DNA of 64,000 nucleotides, from contig OX463849.1 of the NCBI GenBank assembly GCA_949825065.1, forward strand, positions 34,057,199-34,121,198, in the 5' to 3' direction. Under the pieces are notes generated by a model. The model made no database searches. It saw only the letters and a list, made by a program, of their open reading frames with translations, and was not told the origin of the DNA. Every line of letters begins with the position of its first letter. Position 1 is the stretch's first letter. Shown in pieces: positions 19,856 through 30,894 of the stretch. Source of the DNA: Odontocerum albicorne. Its lineage: Eukaryota > Arthropoda > Insecta > Trichoptera > Odontoceridae. The position numbers and the translations under genes are program-made.

Positions 19856-20485
19856 TGTAAAATTTGGACTCCTTTGAGGCTTTTCTCTTCTTTTTTTTTT
19901 CCTCGTTCTTGCTGACAGTTAACCTGAGGTGGTATATGTGGGTTTACTTTTTATTTTGTTTTCTGCCATACGTTTTTTTTTTATTTTTTTTTTATTATAT
20001 TTATTCTTTAATCTAGATATGCGGGGGTGTGGGATGGAAGCCCCCTGATGCCCTTGCGGTCGGGCTCGCCCTACATTGGTGGGGTGTATCTCGGCCGTGG
20101 GAATGTTTGTGGGATGAGCCCGGACCTTTTGGTGTACTCTCTCTTGAATGTATTTTTTTCTTTTTTTCTTTTTTTGTCATCTACTGTATTTATTTTCTGT
20201 GTTTATTTTTTTGTATATATTCCTGTTTCTACGTGTTTAAAGGTGTGGGCTGAAAAACATCTGGTGTCCCCGTGGCTGGGTTCGCCTTTTATTGGTGGGG
20301 TGTATTTTCGCCGAGGGGATGCTATTAGATGAGCCCAGACCTTTTGATAGCTTCTGTGTCTGATGTATTGTCTGCAATTTATGTGTTTTAGAAGTGTTAT
20401 TCAGGTGTGATCTTGTACATACTATGTTGCTGTCAATAAACCTAATATTTATTTATATTTATTTATTTATTTATTTATTATGCGA
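19856..20485 (+). mobile_element. LINE family F 3' region with a duplicated ~115-bp module
   Basis: Two related GC-rich modules occur at 20025-20140 and 20245-20350. Both run from GTGTGGG(C/A)TG through ATTGGTGGGGTGTAT to GATGAGCCC(A/G)GACCTTTTG. After the second module come TACATACTATGTTGCTGTCA, ATAAACC and an ATTTATTT tail (20445-20480). Both forward open frames here (20027 and 20029) lie inside the modules and are not host genes. The second module alone is present at 3354. Confidence 0.75.
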
Positions 20486-20487
20486 GA

Positions 20488-20666
20488 TTTTTTTACATAC
20501 ACATACATGTCATTACGCCGTGTTTCTTACGGGATATACAGAGATAGCAGAGCTCCCAATTATTTTACACAAGGACACAATTTTCGCCTTGTCTACGTTT
20601 AAACATCTCGTTATGCACAAATTATTTTATACTTCACTATTCTATTTTTCACTTAAAGTCTCATAA
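20488..20666 (-). mobile_element. LINE family C 3' end
   Basis: TACACATACATGTCATTACG and CCGTGTTTCTTACGGGATAT form the terminal block, followed by ORF2 antisense remnants up to the next SINE piece. Confidence 0.75.
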
Positions 20667-20667
20667 A

Positions 20668-20718
20668 TATCTTTCTGGTTGGCTGGAAGAGATCCCACAA
20701 GATTGTATTGTATACAAA
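20668..20718 (+). mobile_element. SINE B / LINE H tail fragment
   Basis: TTTCTGGTTGGCTGGAAGAG, ATCCCACAAGATTGTATTGT and ATACAAAGAGTG are the shared 3' tail of SINE B and LINE H. No head is attached, so either parent is possible. Confidence 0.6.
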
Positions 20719-20734
20719 GAGTGCACTGCTATAG

Positions 20735-20832
20735 TTACCAGACGTGATTCGCTTGTTAATAGTGGGTTTGAGTCCCGAGTGAGAGCGCCCTTGAGGAGAG
20801 TTTATTCTCTAGTCGGCGATATATAAAAAAAA
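20735..20832 (+). mobile_element. Family D repeat
   Basis: TTAATAGTGGGTTTGAGTCC, CGAGTGAGAGCGCCCTTGAG and GAGAGTTTATTCTCTAGTCG followed by GCGATATAT. This is the best preserved copy of this end of the family and contains the B-box-like GGGTTTGAGTCC. Confidence 0.75.
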
Positions 20833-20998
20833 ATCATATAATTAGAATTTATAAATTGTAATATGAAAAGTAAGAAATAGGGGAAATTTGATAGCATGTT
20901 ATACGAGATGCATGGATATGAATAAGACGAGAGCCGTATGCATGTATAAAGGCGTGGACATCTGTCTTATTTGTATCGTATTATATTACACTTTTGTC

Positions 20999-21006
20999 GT
21001 ATAGAG
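20999..21006. repeat. Left 8-bp target site duplication of the hAT MITE
   Basis: GTATAGAG, identical to 21430-21437. Confidence 0.95.
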
Positions 21007-21429
21007 CAGTGCTCCGCAATCTTTTCTCACCTACGACACACCAAAATTCTTCCTAGAATTCCGCGGCACACCAAAAGCTAAAATATATAGGTATTAAATT
21101 AGGCATGAGTCTTCAGCGACGCGCATAAGGGTCATTTTTCTTTGTCTATGACTAATTTGGTGCGGCCATGGTGTGTACAAAGCACACTACGCAGTTTTCA
21201 ACAGTTGGCACCAGGCGCTGGGGGACCATTGAAAAATTATTAAGTTATAATAATTATTCTATACTACATTTTGAAAAATAGACAATATCATGAAAAATAA
21301 TTTGTCATTGTGTATTAAATACATAATGAAAAATTGTAAAATGTCAAATACATTGAATTTGACCGCGGCACACCTGTATCCGGCTCACGGCACACCAGTG
21401 TGCCACGGCACACCGGTTGCGGAGCACTG
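21007..21429. mobile_element. hAT-type MITE, 423 bp
   Basis: The ends are CAGTGCTCCGCAATC and, reversed, CAGTGCTCCGCAACC. CAGTG termini are characteristic of hAT elements. The 8-bp target duplication GTATAGAG is intact at 20999-21006 and 21430-21437. Subterminal GGCACACC motifs occur several times near both ends, as expected of transposase-binding repeats. No coding sequence; it depends on a hAT transposase elsewhere. Confidence 0.95.
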
Positions 21430-21437
21430 GTATAGAG
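21430..21437. repeat. Right 8-bp target site duplication of the hAT MITE
   Basis: GTATAGAG, identical to 20999-21006. Confidence 0.95.
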
Positions 21438-21618
21438 TACGACCTGGTGAGTTTATTGTCTTGTGTCAATATCTTTCAACCTACTAGATGATGTTAAAGA
21501 GGCCCGTGAAAATAAGACTGGAATCCATTAAAAAAAACCTTGGTTCCAATGTGAATCGAACCCGCAATCTCCGGGCTGGGACACAAGCGTCTTACCAAAA
21601 AGGCCACGGAGGTCGTAT

Positions 21619-21899
21619 TTACCTACCCCAAAAGATACATGACGTGATGATATGCGCGTATGTATGTAATAAAAATATTTTTACATAGAAAAGGCTTTTT
21701 TACTTTGCCTATTGAAATTTCTTCATTACAACATTGACGTACACTATAATGCAATGTTCTCTCACATAAACAATCCATATCAATAGTGCAGGCGAATGTT
21801 TTACGCATTCTGCGACCATCTTTTCATTCAACGGGGATGTGTGTTATTTCCGTCAGATAATAAGTATATCACTAATTATACATAATATAATACTAATCA
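21619..21899. other. No gene seen
   Basis: The reverse frame 21623-21808 is unrecognised and AT-rich. Confidence 0.35.
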
Positions 21900-22040
21900 T
21901 AGAGTATACATAGAGGAGAGAGCACCAGTCTTTCCAATCGTAACACACATATTTCACCTCTTCAACATCCATACACATTCTCATGCAACTTCTACGATTT
22001 CTCTAATTCAGTTTCTGAAGTTCTGTGCGACATGAACCTC
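21900..22040 (-). mobile_element. LINE family C fragment
   Basis: GAGAGCACCAGTCTTTCCAA, TCGTAACACACATATTTCAC and CTCTTCAACATCCATACACA match other reverse copies. The CATA terminal block on its left is missing. Confidence 0.75.
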
Positions 22041-22079
22041 ACAAAATATTTTTATACATATTAGATTGTAGTTTGCAAT

Positions 22080-22240
22080 ACATATAACGTATTATGATGC
22101 CTTCGGTGTGTTATATCGCTAACTATGATGATACCAGCAGGGTTATACCGTTATATTATGATGATTCCGGTAGAGCTATACTATGATACCAGTAGAGCTA
22201 TACCCTTATGCTATGATGTAGTAGGGTTATACTCTTATGT
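22080..22240. repeat. Degenerate ~30-bp tandem repeat
   Basis: Variants of TATGATGATACCAGTAGRGYTATACCSTTA recur about five times with indels. Confidence 0.7.
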
Positions 22241-22399
22241 TGGGAAGAAAAAAACAGTGATTTACTAAACAAATTACAATTAGCATAACTTGTTAACGAT
22301 TGTGATTTTTGGGATATAACGCTCTGTCGATAATAACGTTTTTATCAAATACTTGTCCGTAGTTTTCCCTGAAGTGTGGTAAGCCTACTGCCAGAAATC

Positions 22400-22570
22400 T
22401 TGGTGGTGGTAACTGACTTCTGTTGGCGGCAACCACTCCTGCGCTGCCTCCAGTTGGTGCTTTGTCCGCGAGAGTGAGTGTCGCGTCTTGCGCAGTGCAG
22501 CCTCGCTGCGAATGGTCAATCGGCTACAAGATTCGGTGCGTTGTTTTGCGAGTTTCAAACACCATGTTGT
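22400..22570. other. GC-rich island, unassigned
   Basis: Contains GTTGGCGGCAACCACTCCTG, CGCTGCCTCCAGTTGGTGCT, GCGCAGTGCAGCCTCGCTGC and TCGGCTACAAGATTCGGTGC, sharply richer in CpG than the kilobase on either side. It could be a promoter/5' UTR or an unrecognised repeat. No long open frame covers it. Confidence 0.4.
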
Positions 22571-23695
22571 TTACAAATAAAAAAAAATCTGTATGAAACG
22601 CTATCTAAATTGTTTATCTAGACATTTTGTTGACAATTTCTCTCGTCGCTGTATGTCAAAGATAACAAATAGTTTAATATTTATTCAGTTTGTCATTTAT
22701 AAGAATGAACGCATTTTTAAGAGGTTAAAATAGAAGATGTTTGATAGTCAAAATACTTGTAATTGACTACATTATGGTACATGATTTCTAAACGTAATTT
22801 TGGATTTTTTTATGTCAAATACAGCCAATACTGAATTATTTTGGAAAAAACATGATAACAAGAATTAATATCAAAGTGATTAGCATTGGTTTAAAACGAA
22901 AAAGATTACACTTTGAATTTATGATAATATTATTAATGATATTATTATTAAGTCTACCATTTATTCTGATGATGGATATTTGGTTTCCGAAACCAATAGT
23001 CTATTGGTTTATAAATATATAATGTATTCCTAGTGTTTGATATAAAATTAACAAATTCTTCTTCTATGTAATAAAAAACAACTAAAATTTTAGCCTTACG
23101 TTCAAACAAAACTAATTAATTTAATTTTTATTTTAATGATTAGAAATTGTATAATCTGAAGCCCTAAGTTAACGTTATACAATATTTTTAATGGGCTAGT
23201 ATTAAAACACAATCAAAGAATTTTCCAAATATTTAAAGCCCAACACCATTAGTCAAAAATAAATTATGATTTAGATATAAATAACCTGCTTTACGCTTTT
23301 TCATAGTAAACCCGAAAAGTGCTTTATTTTTCTATTCATAAAAGACTTCTTATAAGTACCACTAAATAAACTCAGATGTTCGAAAACTGAAATTCAAAAA
23401 AATATTATAATAACTTCATAAAAAAAAAACAAATATTCGAATAAATTGATAGCTAAACCACTGTGCTTAGTTCTAATTAGAATCATTAAAAAATGTTGTT
23501 TTAATATATATTTGACTATTTATTTATTTAAACCAATTAATTATGTTTTTCAAGACCTATGTCCACATCCTCTGTGGTGATGTTTTTTTTTGTGAAAATA
23601 TATTTTGTTGTTTTGTTTATCGTAGTATTCATAAAAGTGTTGCAGAAATAAATTCTAGTGTTTTATTAATGAATTTATCTCGTGTTTGTAAAATA
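22571..23695. other. AT-rich, no gene seen
   Basis: No repeat match and no convincing frame (23543-23725 is a chance frame running into the satellite edge). Confidence 0.45.
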
Positions 23696-25545
23696 ATATA
23701 TCGATGGATATCAGTCGGATGCTGACTTTCTGTTTCTTTCGAATATTATTGTCGTTCACCCTAAAAGAGTATTCTTCAGAATAATGTCGCCATACATACA
23801 TAAATAAAGCTAAAAATACGACTATAGTATATTGATGGATATCAGCTAACTTTATTTAGAACTGTTTTTTTTTATATATGTTGGGTACTGAAATTGTTTT
23901 TCTTTTTTTTCGTTCACCCAACAAGAGTGTTTATTGGCGTAATACCGCTGATAAATCGATGGATAACATATCAGTTGATCTAATTTAGAATTGTTTACAC
24001 ATGTGTGACTTTGTGTTTCTTTCTTTTCTTTTTCGTTTACCCATCAAGAGTGTCCATCGGCGTAATACCGCCGATATATCGATGGATAACATATCAGTTG
24101 ATCTAATTTAGAATTGTTTACACATGTGTGACTTTGTGTTTCTTTCTTTTCTTTTTCGTTTACCCATCAAGAGTGTCCATCGGCGTAATACCGCCGATAT
24201 ATCGATGGATAACATATCAGTTGATCTAATTTAGAATTGTTTACACATGTGTGACTTTGTGTTTCTTTCTTATCTTTTTCGTTTACCCATCAAGAGTGTT
24301 CATCGGCGTAATACCGCCGATATATCGATGGATAACATATCAGTTGATCTAATTTAGAATTGTTTACTCATATGTGACTTTGTGTTTCTTTCTTATCTTT
24401 TTCGTTCACCCATCAAGAGTGTCCATCGGCGTAATACCGCCGATATATCGATGGATAACATATCAGTTGATCTAATTTAGAATTGTTTACTCATATGTGA
24501 CTTTGTGTTTCTTTCTTATCTTTTTCGTTCACCCATCAAGAGTGTCCATCGGCGTAATACCGCCGATATATCGATGGATAACATATCAGTTGATCTAATT
24601 TAGAATTGTTTACTCATATGTGACTTTGTGTTTCTTTCTTATCTTTTTCGTTCACCCATCAAGAGTGTCCATCGGCGTAATACCGCCGATATATCGATGG
24701 ATAACATATCAGTTGATCTAATTTAGAATTGTTTACTCATATGTGACTTTGTGTTTCTTTCTTTTCTTTTTCGTTTACCCATCAAGAGTGTCCATCGGCG
24801 TAATACCGCCGATATATCGATGGATAACATATCAGTTGATCTAATTTAGAATTGTTTACACATGTGTGACTTTGTGTTTCTTTCTTTTCTTTTTCGTTTA
24901 CCCATCAAGAGTGTCCATCGGCGTAATACCGCCGATATATCGATGGATAACATATCAGTTGATCTAATTTAGAATTGTTTACACATGTGTGACTTTGTGT
25001 TTCTTTCTTATCTTTTTCGTTTACCCATCAAGAGTGTTCATCGGCGTAATACCGCCGATATATCGATGGATAACATATCAGTTGATCTAATTTAGAATTG
25101 TTTACTCATATGTGACTTTGTGTTTCTTTCTTATCTTTTTCGTTCACCCATCAAGAGTGTCCATCGGCGTAATACCGCCGATATATCGATGGATAACATA
25201 TCAGTTGATCTAATTTAGAATTGTTTACTCATATGTGACTTTGTGTTTCTTTCTTATCTTTTTCGTTCACCCATCAAGAGTGTCCATCGGCGTAATACCG
25301 CCGATATATCGATGGATAACATATCAGTTGATCTAATTTAGAATTGTTTACTCATATGTGACTTTGTGTTTCTTTCTTATCTTTTTCGTTCACCCATCAA
25401 GAGTGTCCATCGGCGTAATACCGCCGATATATCGATGGATAACATATCAGTTGATCTAATTTAGAATTGTTTACTCATATGTGACTTTGTGTTTCTTTCT
25501 TATCTTTTTCGTTCACCCATCAAGAGTGTCCATCGGCATAATACC
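23696..25545. repeat. 123-bp satellite array, about 14 units, with higher-order duplication
   Basis: Full units start with TGTCCATCGGCGTAATACCG at 24051, 24174, 24297 and every 123 bases to ~25527. Each holds CGCCGATATATCGATGG, AACATATCAGTTGATCTAAT and CTTTGTGTTTCTTTC. Units on the left edge (23696-24050) are strongly diverged. Six units (24051-24788) are repeated almost identically as the next six (24789-25526), including variant markers (ACACATGTG versus ACTCATATG; TTTTC versus TTATC; one TGTTCATCGG unit). That is a 738-bp higher-order unit. The final unit degenerates at GGCATAATACCACTATG. Confidence 0.97.
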
Positions 25546-26544
25546 ACTATGAATAAATACATAAAAAGAATATACTTCTAAATAAACGTTCTATATTTTT
25601 TTTATATATTACACGAAATAATGAAAATTAAACATGAAACATGTTTTCATTAAGGGAATGAAATAAAAATAAACTAAAAATTCAATAATTAATTTCAAAA
25701 CCAATTTCAGTACAAAAATATATTCAAGTACATTTTTTCATCGAAATTATTTTCATTGTTATGATTTTATTTCGACTATAGTTATAACTTTTCCTAAATT
25801 TCATTTTTATGTTTTGATATTTCACTGTATATATTTATTTAGACTTTTTTATCCTATTTAAATCTCTATATAAATAAAAAAAAAAAAGATTATGTATACA
25901 AACTAAATCTATAACAATATTTTCTGTATGACATTTCATTCTAAACTTTCATTTAAATTAAGGTTAAAAATCATGCAATAGTTTGTCATTCTCGAATATA
26001 CTTGTATGTACAGTTCCATATTTGTGTTCAAACTTTTATAGAAAGTTATAAAAAAAAGTTTACAGCTGCATTTTCAATGACTTTTTTATCAAACGTAAAA
26101 AGTAATTTTTCTATAATTATTTTCAAATACACAAAATGATTTAACATAAAATACCTCAACGAGTGTCTCTTTGTTGCGTGTTCAAAATGGTTTCAATATT
26201 ATGCAATCTATAAAACGTGATCTAGTTTCGAACGAATATAATTGAAAATATGTACTGAATATTCCGCGTCACATTATCGGAAAGGTATTTTGATTGTGTT
26301 GATCTGGATACTCGTATATGACGCATTTGTATCGATTGAAATATTGAAAAGTTTCATAATCGATTCCGAAATTTTTGATGAAAAATATCCAATTTTAATT
26401 TAAATGTGAACAGATTATGTATTGATATGTTGGTTTTAAAAAAGTATTGGATTGGTTAAGATTGCCACATGGAAAAAAAATACACCCAATTTGAAAATAA
26501 ATATATTTATACAAACTTACATAATATTTTTTTTTAAATAAATT
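25546..26544. other. AT-rich, no gene seen
   Basis: Long A and T runs, no frame above 60 codons, no match to other repeats here. Confidence 0.45.
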
Positions 26545-26547
26545 TAT

Positions 26548-26900
26548 GACATACATACATATTATCACGACGTTTCACTATTGGGGCAGACAGAGAGGAC
26601 AGGGCATCAGACTTACCTACCTCTAAACACACCTTTCACCTCCTCCACAACACCTTTTATGTTCCCTTCTTTCAAAATATCATTCACTTGAACCAGCCAT
26701 ACTTTCCGTGGTCTTTTTTTACCATGCCTCGATTCAACTATATTTTCCCTGGTCTCCCTCACTCTTGCCAGTCACATTTATATTCGATGTACCTACGTTT
26801 TGTTAGAACTACTTCCCTCATTCGTTGTACATGCCCAAATTACATCTCTAAGGTGAATGCGCCTTTTTACATCTCATTAAATAATAAAATGCAAATGGCA
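26548..26900 (-). mobile_element. LINE family C 3' end
   Basis: GACATACATACATATTATCA and CACGACGTTTCACTATTGGG mark the terminus. The interior includes a duplicated antisense GGTCT(CC/TT)...CTATATTTTCCCTGG. Further right come TTCATTCGTTG-type sequence and TTGTACATGCCCAAATTACA, the reverse of the WF.H.ER block. Confidence 0.8.
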
Positions 26901-26944
26901 ATTAAATATAATAAACTGGGTAACGAATATTAATGAAAATCATA

Positions 26945-27185
26945 AATAATGATAATGATGGAAGATCATTTTATGGCGCCGTCTCTTCCAAAGGGTTCTC
27001 TCACTCGGGAATCAAAACCATTCGTATTAACTTATTAAAAATAGTACAAAAAATAAAATAAGTACATCGTAAGGATAAACAAGTGGTGGATATCACCATA
27101 ACATTGGATACTTCCTCCCACTAGTTTAGAATAACACATTCGGCAAGAAAATTTACCAACGGAGGACGAACCACAAATACACCTT
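26945..27185 (-). mobile_element. Family D repeat, long copy
   Basis: Forward: GTTCTCTCACTCGGGAATCA, AAACCATTCGTATTAA, then GTAAGGATAAACAAGTGGTG, GGATACTTCCTCCCACTAG, TTCGGCAAGAAAATTTACCA and GGAGGACGAACCACAAATAC. It has the same block order as 14692-14970. Confidence 0.65.
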
Positions 27186-27189
27186 TGTA

Positions 27190-27715
27190 GATCAGCTTGA
27201 TAGTAACAACTTATATAATTATCTAATTAGAACCAAATTAGAATATGCATCTACGGTTGAGCTCCTCATCAGCTCAAATATAAAAAACAATATAAAACAA
27301 ATACAAAAAAAATCCTCAGATATCTATGGTACAGAACAAAGGGTGATTACCCAAAATATGCTCACCATGCCGAACTTCTCACGGTGTGTAACTATAGAAG
27401 CCTCGAAACAAGAAGGCAAGAATCCATTGCGATATTCCTAATAAAGGTTTTCCAAGGTTCATTTAACTGTCCCGCGATTCTAGAAGCACTAAGTTTATAT
27501 GTACCTACCCAATAAATATAGCCAGAATATAGAACAGAATCACCCTCTGTTCTACATACCAACTTACAGGACGAATATCATGGCTTAACACTCAGTCACA
27601 CGTGGTATAGAGATATTGAACCAACTTAATGACACGGTTGATATATTCTCGGTACCGTCTAGCAGTATGAGAAGAATCCTGGCTGATATTATTCCTAACG
27701 AATAAGCTTACGCTA
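27190..27715 (+). mobile_element. CR1/L2-like LINE C-terminal fragment
   Basis: A frame reads LIRTKLEYASTVELLIS, then IKQIQKKSSD. Shifted frames read YRSLETRRQES and FQGSFNCPAILEALSLYVPT, and then frames with HTWYRDIEPT and DIFSV. The order LEYAS, Q+KF/S, 'SLExRR', 'FNCP', 'YVP' and 'DIFS' is that of the connector/C-terminal part of CR1/L2-like ORF2. It ends close to an A run and an AT microsatellite. Confidence 0.7.
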
Positions 27716-27762
27716 GAAGTAGACCCTCTTTGTGTAACAAGAGAAATCCGTGTAAAGTGGAT

Positions 27763-28002
<240 letters not shown>

Positions 28003-28004
28003 GC

Positions 28005-28365
28005 CTTGACGTACACAGCCGCGCGGCAACGCATTGCACTTCCATGCGGAAGATCGCTTGTTCGAGCCCCGCACTATGCTACTCTCCACGAATGACAGTC
28101 ATTTTCCGCCTTGTATTCGGTGTAAGGATACCTATAATTACGGTCATGTCTATATTTCCAAAAAGAGAAAAAACATGCCGATGTGCTGCGATCGTCTCAC
28201 ATCGGTATGCCGTCGGATTCAGTACAGCGGTGTGCCCGGTGAGTTTGCTGGTGTGCAACGGGTCACTCACTTTAAAAAAAACGTACAAGCTTCTTTTTCC
28301 AACTGAATTGACAAATGGTGAGGAGATCCTCGACTACGAGACCCAGCAACGATCCATGATCATTT
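28005..28365 (+). mobile_element. SINE family A, copy 2, with tRNA-like head
   Basis: The head ACGCATTGCACTTCCATGCG, GAAGATCGCTTGTTCGAGCC (B-box TTCGAGCCC) is followed by the body TCGGTGTAAGGATACCTATA, ATTACGGTCATGTCTATATT, ATCGTCTCACATCGGTATGC and GGATTCAGTACAGCGGTGTG, with the 3' part TCCTCGACTACGAGACCCAG. The overlapping forward frames (28034, 28044) are SINE shadows. Confidence 0.85.
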
Positions 28366-28527
28366 TTAATCATAATTTTTTTCAGACCTCCCAAAAAAGG
28401 TTACATTCAAGTACTTCTTGATGCTGCACAAAATTATTCCTCGCCACGGGACCAGAATTAAATTTAAAAACATAATTTCACTACGTAAAATCGAAGTAAA
28501 AAAAAAACGTTTCATGTATTAAATTTT
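28366..28527. other. No gene seen
   Basis: Short AT-rich spacer. Confidence 0.3.
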
Positions 28528-28770
28528 GAATTATATTCTCATGAGTGTGATAGAATAATATTGTATAAGGCTCATGAGTGTGATAAAATAATATTTATTT
28601 AAGGCTCATGAGTGTGATAAAATAATATTTTATTTAAGGTTCATGAGTGTGATAAAATAATATTTTATTTAAGGTTCATGAGTGTGATAAAATAATATTT
28701 TATTTAAGGTTCATGAGTGTGATAAAATAACATTTTATTTAAGGCCCATGAGTATGATAAAATAATATTG
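28528..28770. repeat. 35-bp tandem repeat, about seven copies
   Basis: GGTTCATGAGTGTGATAAAA plus TAATATTTTATTTAA repeats every ~35 bases. Early copies carry GGCTCATG, later ones GGTTCATG, the last GGCCCATG. Confidence 0.95.
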
Positions 28771-28794
28771 GTTTTTATGCAACCAAATTTATAT

Positions 28795-28985
28795 TATACC
28801 ATACAATAAAACCAGACTGACTTGAAATCATTGGCAATTAATTCCCTTCTAACTAACCAAAAATATGTTCAAAAGCCCGTGTGTGAAATTGGAGACCAAT
28901 GTTTCTTGATTTGTCACTTTAGGAAATTGAACCTGTATCTCCCGAATAGAAAACAAGCATTATTTCACTTGACCACGTATATAAT
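28795..28985 (-). mobile_element. SINE family B, diverged
   Basis: TCATTGGCAATTAATTCCCT, TCTAACTAACCAAAAATATG and TTCAAAAGCCCGTGTGTGAA form tail and body. GGAAATTGAACCTGTATCTC is the decayed reverse B-box, and TATTTCACTTGACCACGTAT the decayed head. Confidence 0.75.
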
Positions 28986-29079
28986 CACATATATGTAGAT
29001 TAATATCAGATAATCTCACAATAATGTCTCGTTATTGACTTAACTCATATTAATCTCGCACTTAAATTATATTTTCAGT

Positions 29080-29600
29080 GCATTATTGACATCGAGATAT
29101 CTTGAATTTTTTACACTTTCTTCTATAAAAAAATTCTCCGTTCTCTACCACGACTTCCAATCACAATCCTTACAATCACATTTCCACTGTCTATTTAGTA
29201 TTTCTTCATTCATTCGTTCCACGTGCCCAAACCATCTCAAAGTGGTCTCCTCTATCTTGCTTCACACATAAACCTTAAGTTCACACTCATCCCTAATCAC
29301 TTCATTCTTTTTTCTGTCAAACACAGTCACTCTATGTATTCTTTTAAGTGCACGCATTTCTACAGCATTTATTCGGCTCTTTTCAATATATTCCACGTCC
29401 ACGTTGCACTCTCATACATTTGGTACTAAAATACTATTGTGAACTATAGTCTTGGCAAATTTTGATATTGCCCGATTCGAGAATTTATTATGTTTTAGTG
29501 ATTTTTTTCCTAACGCTTCACACCGCTCAATATCCCTAATAAGTCTTCCATCATCTAAGAATTTACTACATAAATAGCAGAATTGTTCGACTTGGTTTTA
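29080..29600 (-). mobile_element. LINE family C, long C-terminal copy
   Basis: Antisense of the ORF2 C-terminus. CATTCGTTCCACGTGCCCAA followed by ACCATCTCAAAGTGG is the reverse of the WF.HVER.. block, and CACGTTGCACTCTCATACAT reverses to the 'LMYGSATW' block. GAACTATAGTCTTGG continues upstream in ORF2. Its outer 3' terminus (left) is missing. Confidence 0.8.
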
Positions 29601-29955
29601 CTCGTATCTTTCATTACTCACTCGTATACAGCATTTACTTTTTCTATCACCATAACTAGAGATTTAATTTTACGTGACTTAATATTTTTTATGATTTGTT
29701 GTCATTTTACTTTTATTTTTCGTTTTGTTAACTAAAGGTTTTTTTTACTTATAATAAATAAATACGGAATTCGGAATGATTTGTTCTTGATAAATTTTAA
29801 TTATTTATTTAAATTCTTATAATATCTCTATTGTATTGTATAATATCCTTTACTGTTCCCCCCCTTCTTACCATGACGAAAAATTTCAGCGTATTTCCGA
29901 CCATGGATTTGCGCTACGTTCAAACGGATATTGTTTTTTTTTTACCTTCCCAGTT
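29601..29955. other. No gene seen
   Basis: AT-rich with a C-run at 29867 and T-run at 29936. Confidence 0.4.
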
Positions 29956-29959
29956 CACC

Positions 29960-30335
29960 CCTCTTCTTATTTTACTTCGTCCTTTACTGTTCATGCAGTG
30001 AGACTTTGGAACTAGTTACAAATCAATGTAAGACTCGCTCCGTCATTGGCCTGCTTTAATAAGCGACCGAAAAACTCTTAATTGATAGTCAGTAATATAA
30101 CGTGTTTCAATAATGATTTTCTTTCCTCTCCACCACTTCTTCCTTTTCTTTTGATTGATAATATCACTTTTACTGTTATCGTGTATATGTTATCTATGTT
30201 CATAAAGATGAATTTTTTTAATATATTTTGCGACCATTTAACTTCCTTTATTTACTTTTGTCTGGTTTAGTTGGAAGAGATTGCCGTTTGACAATAAGGC
30301 AGCTAGATTGTTTTTGTTACGAAGTGTTAAATAAA
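29960..30335 (+). mobile_element. LINE family H, C-terminus and full 3' UTR
   Basis: The frame VHAVRLWN, stop, then RLAPSLACFNKRPKN at ~29992-30085 is the same ORF2 end as at 10785-10880. The 3' UTR (TTGATTGATAATATCACTTT, GTATATGTTATCTATGTTCA) ends in GTCTGGTTTAGTTGGAAGAG, ATTGCCGTTTGACAATAAGG and GTGTTAAATAAATAAAT. It matches the reverse copy at 10462-10925 over nearly its whole length. Confidence 0.8.
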
Positions 30336-30339
30336 TAAA

Positions 30340-30894
30340 TTTGCTTTTATAGAAAATGAGTGTGTTTCATATTTTGCAATCTTTGTATTGCTTAAATCAG
30401 AATGAAAAATGTAAAACGTATTTCAAATAGTCAACAACATAAAAAATTATATTCGCCATTCGACGAAATGCAAAACAATCCTTATCAAGTGTCAAGTTCA
30501 AATGTCAAGTCTTAATAGCAAATGTTTGAGTCGCAATCGATGTGAAATATCAAATAAAACTTGTTTCGGATTGTAAAATTATCTAGAAAAAATGTTTTTA
30601 TGTACTCGTAAATAGAATTCAAGTTTTTTTTAAATGCAATATATTTGAGTCATATGTTTGTTTATTTAGTTTCAAAATAATTATTTACTTATAGTTACAT
30701 AATAATTAACTTATAGCAAAATAATTAACTTAAATCTATAATTTTATGTCCGACAATTCAGATTTATATTTCTTTCACTTTAACGATACTCGAATCTATC
30801 GGTAGCATATAAAACACAAAGAAAAATCCAAATGCTCTAGGCTTAAAATTTCAAATTAATTAAACTAATTAAAAGTAATTATTTATAAAGCATT
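30340..30894. other. AT-rich, no gene seen
   Basis: No frame above 60 codons and no repeat match. Confidence 0.45.

Larger units (their letters stand above)
20985..21618 (-). mobile_element. SINE family B, split by a hAT MITE
   Basis: The tail part TTACACTTTTGTCGTATAGA lies left of the MITE, and TACGACCTGGTGAGTTTATT continues on its right. The body (TGATGTTAAAGAGGCCCGTG) and the reverse head GAATCGAACCCGCAATCTCC ... CTTACCAAAAAGGCCACGGA reach 21618. Removing the MITE and one 8-bp duplication restores a normal SINE B tail. Confidence 0.9.

Noticed and set aside
20027..20332. Forward frames of 101 and 74 codons in a GC-rich block
   Set aside because: They lie in the duplicated modules of the LINE F 3' end.
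28034..28421. Forward frames of 90 and 125 codons
   Set aside because: They coincide with SINE A and its flank.
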